From Paragordius varius (taxonomy: Eukaryota; Nematomorpha), in the NCBI GenBank assembly GCA_964247055.1, contig OZ176055.1:5270001-5334000 (forward strand): a stretch of DNA of 64,000 bases, given 5' to 3'. Position 1 is the first letter of the stretch. Each line of letters starts with the position of its first letter. The notes under the pieces are model-generated. The model did not search any database. It saw nothing but the letters and a program-made list of their open reading frames with translations, and was not told where the DNA came from. Shown piece by piece: positions 60,251-64,000 of this stretch. The position numbers were made by a program, and so were the translations under genes.

Positions 60251-60675
60251 TAGCATATTTTTGGTCTTACGAATCATAAAAAAATCTATTATAGGCAAAA
60301 TGCTTATCAAGAAATCGCATACTTTTTGCTGAAAGCTGATTGCTTTATTCCAAAATATCACAATATTTTATTTATATTAAATTTTAGATAAATTTTTAAA
60401 CAATAACAAGGGTTTTATATAATGAACGCAAAAACTGAAATTTCGCGCTAAGAATTTTTAATATGGTCTTAAAGCTCGTTTTATCATAGTTTGATGTGGA
60501 AACGGTTTAAAAATGCTTTGATATTATAAATTTTTATCAGAGAAATTTAATAAAAAAATTCGTTATTTGGATATTTTATAGGGTGATAGGTCTAAATTTG
60601 GCCCCTAAAAACTTTTTGCCGAGTATTTAATTTGCCTGCATAAAAATGCTTAAAAGAGTCTTTTTGTGCTAGAGC
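60251..60675. mobile_element. Left arm of a long inverted-repeat element, truncated
   Basis: It begins CTTACGAATCATAAAA and continues with TGCTTTATTCCAAAATATCA and GTGGAAACGGTTTAAAAA, matching the left arms at 49423 and 58144. It stops where the hAT copy begins. Confidence 0.5.
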
Positions 60676-61115
60676 TAGGGTTGTGCTGACCAAGTCATGA
60701 CCCGGTCAATTGACCGGGTCATGACCAGGTCAGTGACTATTTTTTGACCATAGTCAATTAAAAAACAGCTGTTTTTAAAAATTGTTAGTAAATTTTCTCG
60801 GAAGAGAGATAGTAACATTTTATAGTTTTTTAATAAATTTTTTTTAAAAAAATAAATATTTAAATATGCTCATTTAACAATATATAAAAAATTGTTAAAC
60901 ATGCATCCTTATAACATTATCATTTAAGCATATCCAGGTATTTCGTAAAACAAAACAATCAAGCACCTTGCAGGCAATTATTCCATATATGTGTTCCAAT
61001 AGAATTATAACATCCTATAATTGGATATTTAAAGATGAAAGAAAGTGTAAAACAAAGGTAAATACTGGACATTTGAAATGTCCAAAAAATATTCTAGATG
61101 GAATTAGGATAGGCG
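60676..61115. mobile_element. hAT element copy, TAGGGTTGTGC family, right end missing
   Basis: The left terminus TAGGGTTGTGCTGACCAAG is followed by GACCCGGTCAATTGACCGGG and GGTCAGTGACTATTTTTTGA, then about 300 bp aligning with 45881-46544 (for example AAATTGTTAAACATGCATCC). Similarity fades near 61115 and no right terminus was found. Confidence 0.65.
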
Positions 61116-62167
61116 AAAAACGGTTGTAATATTAAGTGTGCACCTTCGAGGCACAAACCTCTTATTAAAAAATTAACATAAAAATTATTTTTATACAATA
61201 TGTATCTACAAAAAACTTTATAATTACGAAACTATTTTATATACAGTAAATCATTTGGGTTATTGAAAACTTTTATACATTCTGAAGTTACCCCATTTAA
61301 AACTAAAATAAAATGATACATAATACGTGGACTCAATTAAAATCATTTACATCCCTGGCACTCAATGAAATAGAATTTATTTTAAATCAGTGGGGTAATT
61401 TATAAATTTAAATGTACAAATGAACACATTTATTGATATGTGGAAATTAAACAATTTGTGATAATGTTAGATATAAAATTTATTTTAAAATCTATTATTT
61501 ACAATGTTTTTAATAACAAAAATAAAAAAAATAATGTCAGCACAATAATATAATCCATGCAAATATATAATATGGCAATAAGTCAAATTAATAAAAAACA
61601 AGCAAATTCTAATATTAAATACAAATTTGATTTAATGCTTTATGTATACTCCTTCTAAATTGTACCTGATTTTATCTCAAAAATAATATGGTTTTACTTG
61701 GTAAACAGTACTTGGTTGTTGTTTTGATTATTCCAGGTCGTTAAGTTATTATAGGTAGTAAAAATATATTCAATATTCATCAATGAGAATATATGATAGA
61801 TATATATCAAATTTTGTAATGTATAGATAGGAAAGAGTAAGATAAGCATTCAATCAATTGTATGTATCAATCAATATATGTATGATATATCATCTATAAT
61901 GGTAAATAAAAGAAAAAATGGTAAAATTACACCGGAACCCTGGAGTTGAGTAGCAGTTGGCAGAAATGTTATGTGCATTATATTAATTTACTTTGGTGAG
62001 AGATGAAAGTAGATTGTTATGGCGCATTAATCTATCTAAACTTTTAACATCTTATCGAAAATGGACATCCATAAAAATTATGACCCGTATATAAAAAAAA
62101 CTTAACTCAATCAGAAAAATAGTCAAAAATATATACATAAAAATTTAAAAATAAATACTTGAACCAG
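61116..62167. other. Intergenic, AT-rich; FUBP 3' flank
   Basis: No gene or clear repeat was found. It probably contains the 3'UTR of the minus-strand KH-protein gene. Confidence 0.5.
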
Positions 62168-63957
62168 CTAAGCTTTTGGTTGCTGCATGGCCATTTGTTG
62201 ATAATAGGCAGCCCAAGCTGCTGTAAAATCTGGGAAAATTTAAATTAATCAATCAAAATCAAACATTTGTGACAAAATGAATATATGAATCAGATCAACG
62301 AGTTGAAATCATGTGTATATCAAATGAAACACGGAAATGTATCATCATTTTAATGAATGAGACATATAAATACCTTGATTGTAAGCAGGAGCAGCTCCGC
62401 CACTAACAACGGAGGAGTTGTGGTGTTGGTTTTGCTGCTGAGAGGCGCCTTGGTGGTGTTGTTGTTGTTGCTGCGCTTGTTGTTGGGGATGATGGCCGCC
62501 GCCGCCGCCTTGTTGAGGAGCTGTGTTAGCATTCGCTCCTTGCCCATAAGCTCCGCCCGCTTGCCCGCCATGCTGGCCAGCTGACGCGCCCCCAGCTGAT
62601 CCGGCGGCCGCAGCAGCTGCAGCCTGGGCATAGTACTGCTGATAGTAAGCGGTCCAAGCAGCTGCAACATCGGTGGCTGAAGAGCCTGCGCTCCCGGCCG
62701 TTGACGACGTTTGTTTGCCTAAGAAAAGAAAGATAATGAAAATCGTTTTTTATAAAAAAGATTACCAAAACTAATCAATTTTGATTTTAAATAATTCCAT
62801 TCAATACAATAATATTTTAGCATTAACAGCAAAATCGTTATAATTTTATGATGGTAAAATAAAAATAAATTGGTGCATATCAATATTTAAGGCTGAATTA
62901 GTATTTAGAATTATTCGTTGCAACATTAGTAAAATAATAATAAAAATTTATAAATTATTGTTAATTATAAATAAAATTTGATGAACATGCGAGCATTAAT
63001 TCCATATCTAATATGTTGAATTAGCCGTGTCTAACTGAATTTGATTAATAAATTTTATTATCAAAATTATGATATAAATAAACTTGGGTCATTGGATCCC
63101 CATTGATTGTAGGAAGAACCCCATGTTTGGCCATAAGGATTAGCAGTTCCCATGCCTGGATAACCGTAAGCGGCAAGAGCAGCCGCAGCATTTCCGGCTA
63201 ATGCGTTTTGTGGAGGAGGAACTGGGATGCTCGGAACGGGCTAGGAGAAAAAAATTAAAGACAAAACTCATAGAGAAATGGTGAATCAGAATAGGAAAGT
63301 AATTGTCTTACAATATCAGCCTTTTCACAAACAAGTTGTGCAGCGTGAGTAACTTGGCTATGCGTCCCCTTAATAACAAAAGCTTTTTCGGGACTATTTG
63401 GATCGGTATTAACTCTTCTATCCAATTCAACGTGTGCTCCAGTGAGAACACTTATGTTTTTGACGTTTTCGCCACCTTTACCAATAACTAAACCGCATTT
63501 ATTGGTCGGTATCATAATATGAACTTCCTGCTGTTGTGTGTACGAACTTGAAGGATCTGGTGTGCCTCCCAATGTGTTGACTATGCCTCGAGAGCCAAAT
63601 GTTCTCTAAAAAGGTTATAAAATTATTAAGTCAATAGTCATATAGAACCCTTTAAAAAAATAAATATATTTGTAAAGAATATATACTTCATAATTCATTT
63701 GTGCTGTTTGGACATAACTATTGATAGACACAAATGCTGTTTCTATTTGATTTTGTCCACCTGCTACAATAAGGATTCTATCTCCTTGTGGATTTATATC
63801 TATGAAAATAACATATTAGAATATAATTTACATAAAAATTTTTATCGTTACCTCCTTCTTTGAATCGTATACGGGCTCCTGAATCCATCATGATGCGTTT
63901 TATAGTTTCACCATTTTTACCAATAATCAGTCCAATAGCACATTTTGGAATTATTTG
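62168..63957 (-). CDS. FUBP/KSRP-like KH-domain protein, 3' part (5' end off the window)
   Basis: Far-upstream-element-binding proteins bind single-stranded DNA or AU-rich RNA through KH domains and act in transcription and mRNA decay. Exons (minus): 63852-63957, 63687-63799, 63312-63605, 63084-63240, 62374-62718 and 62168-62229; all phases agree. Two KH domains are visible: one with GLIIGKNGETIKRIM and SGARIRF, the next with IMIPTNKCGLVIGKGGENVKN; both have the intact GxxG loop (GKNG, GKGG). A Pro/Gly/Tyr-rich linker follows. The next exon is low-complexity (Ala, Gln, Gly, His runs) with WTAYYQQYYAQ, and the last exon has DFTAAWAAYYQQ. These Tyr-rich YY..AW..YY repeats are the FUBP C-terminal activation motif. 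The 5' exons with the first KH domains lie to the right. The subtype (FUBP1, 2 or 3) is not resolved. Confidence 0.9.
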
Positions 63958-64000
63958 CTATAATAAATTAATAAATGTCAAAAAAAGATTAAGAATAACT

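Noticed and set aside
62350-62768. Several frames overlapping the KH-protein tail exon
   Set aside because: GC-rich repeat codons stay open in all frames; only the one that joins the flanking exons in phase is real.

Overview
The window is animal nuclear DNA. It is very AT-rich, its protein-coding genes are split by GT-AG introns, and it carries several unrelated families of small DNA transposons. The gene content points to a metazoan rather than a protist or fungus: glutamate decarboxylase of the animal GAD type, a CCNB1IP1/HEI10 orthologue, a FUBP/KSRP-like KH protein, a TMEM200-like protein and a Kunitz domain. All genes read with the standard code. Intron size is strikingly mixed: many introns are 60 nt to 3 kb, but one gene has five introns of 25-26 nt and TCP1 has one of 24 nt. 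Introns this short are known in dicyemid mesozoans, but nothing here fixes the lineage.

Layout, left to right. (1) Last exon of an unrecognised lysine-rich protein (+, 55-863). (2) A gene-poor stretch with a textbook non-autonomous hAT element (2009-2841). (3) A minus-strand Kunitz-domain gene (7431-9637). (4) CCNB1IP1/HEI10 (+, 12065-13418), rebuilt from nine exons. (5) TCP1/CCT-alpha (-, 13571-17962, 12 exons). (6) DDX23/PRP28 (+, 18007-29264, 17 exons), whose start codon lies 44 bp from that of TCP1. (7) A TMEM200-like two-pass membrane protein (+, 31260-31965). (8) Two unrecognised minus-strand proteins, one with an apparent signal peptide (32392-34693). (9) Glutamate decarboxylase (-, 35303-43804, 14 exons), with a decayed partial copy of its own 3' end in its first long intron. 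(10) A small unrecognised ORF (-, 47333-47779) inside a transposon-rich tract. (11) An SLC35F5-like transporter (+, 53118-57359), with a short retroposon just upstream and an hAT relic in its single intron. (12) A nest of inverted-repeat elements, a mariner relic and hAT copies (58144-61115). (13) The 3' half of a FUBP/KSRP-like KH protein (-, 62168-63957), running off the right edge.

The genes do not form one pathway. TCP1 (cytosolic chaperonin) and DDX23 (spliceosomal helicase) are both housekeeping and probably share a promoter. HEI10 is a meiotic crossover factor, GAD makes GABA, and FUBP/KSRP proteins bind single-stranded nucleic acid. The full-length genes show intact reading frames and matching splice phases across every exon junction, so they look functional. 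Mobile DNA sits mainly in intergenic tracts and long introns. No retrovirus-like, LTR or Polinton element, CRISPR array, rRNA or convincing tRNA was seen.
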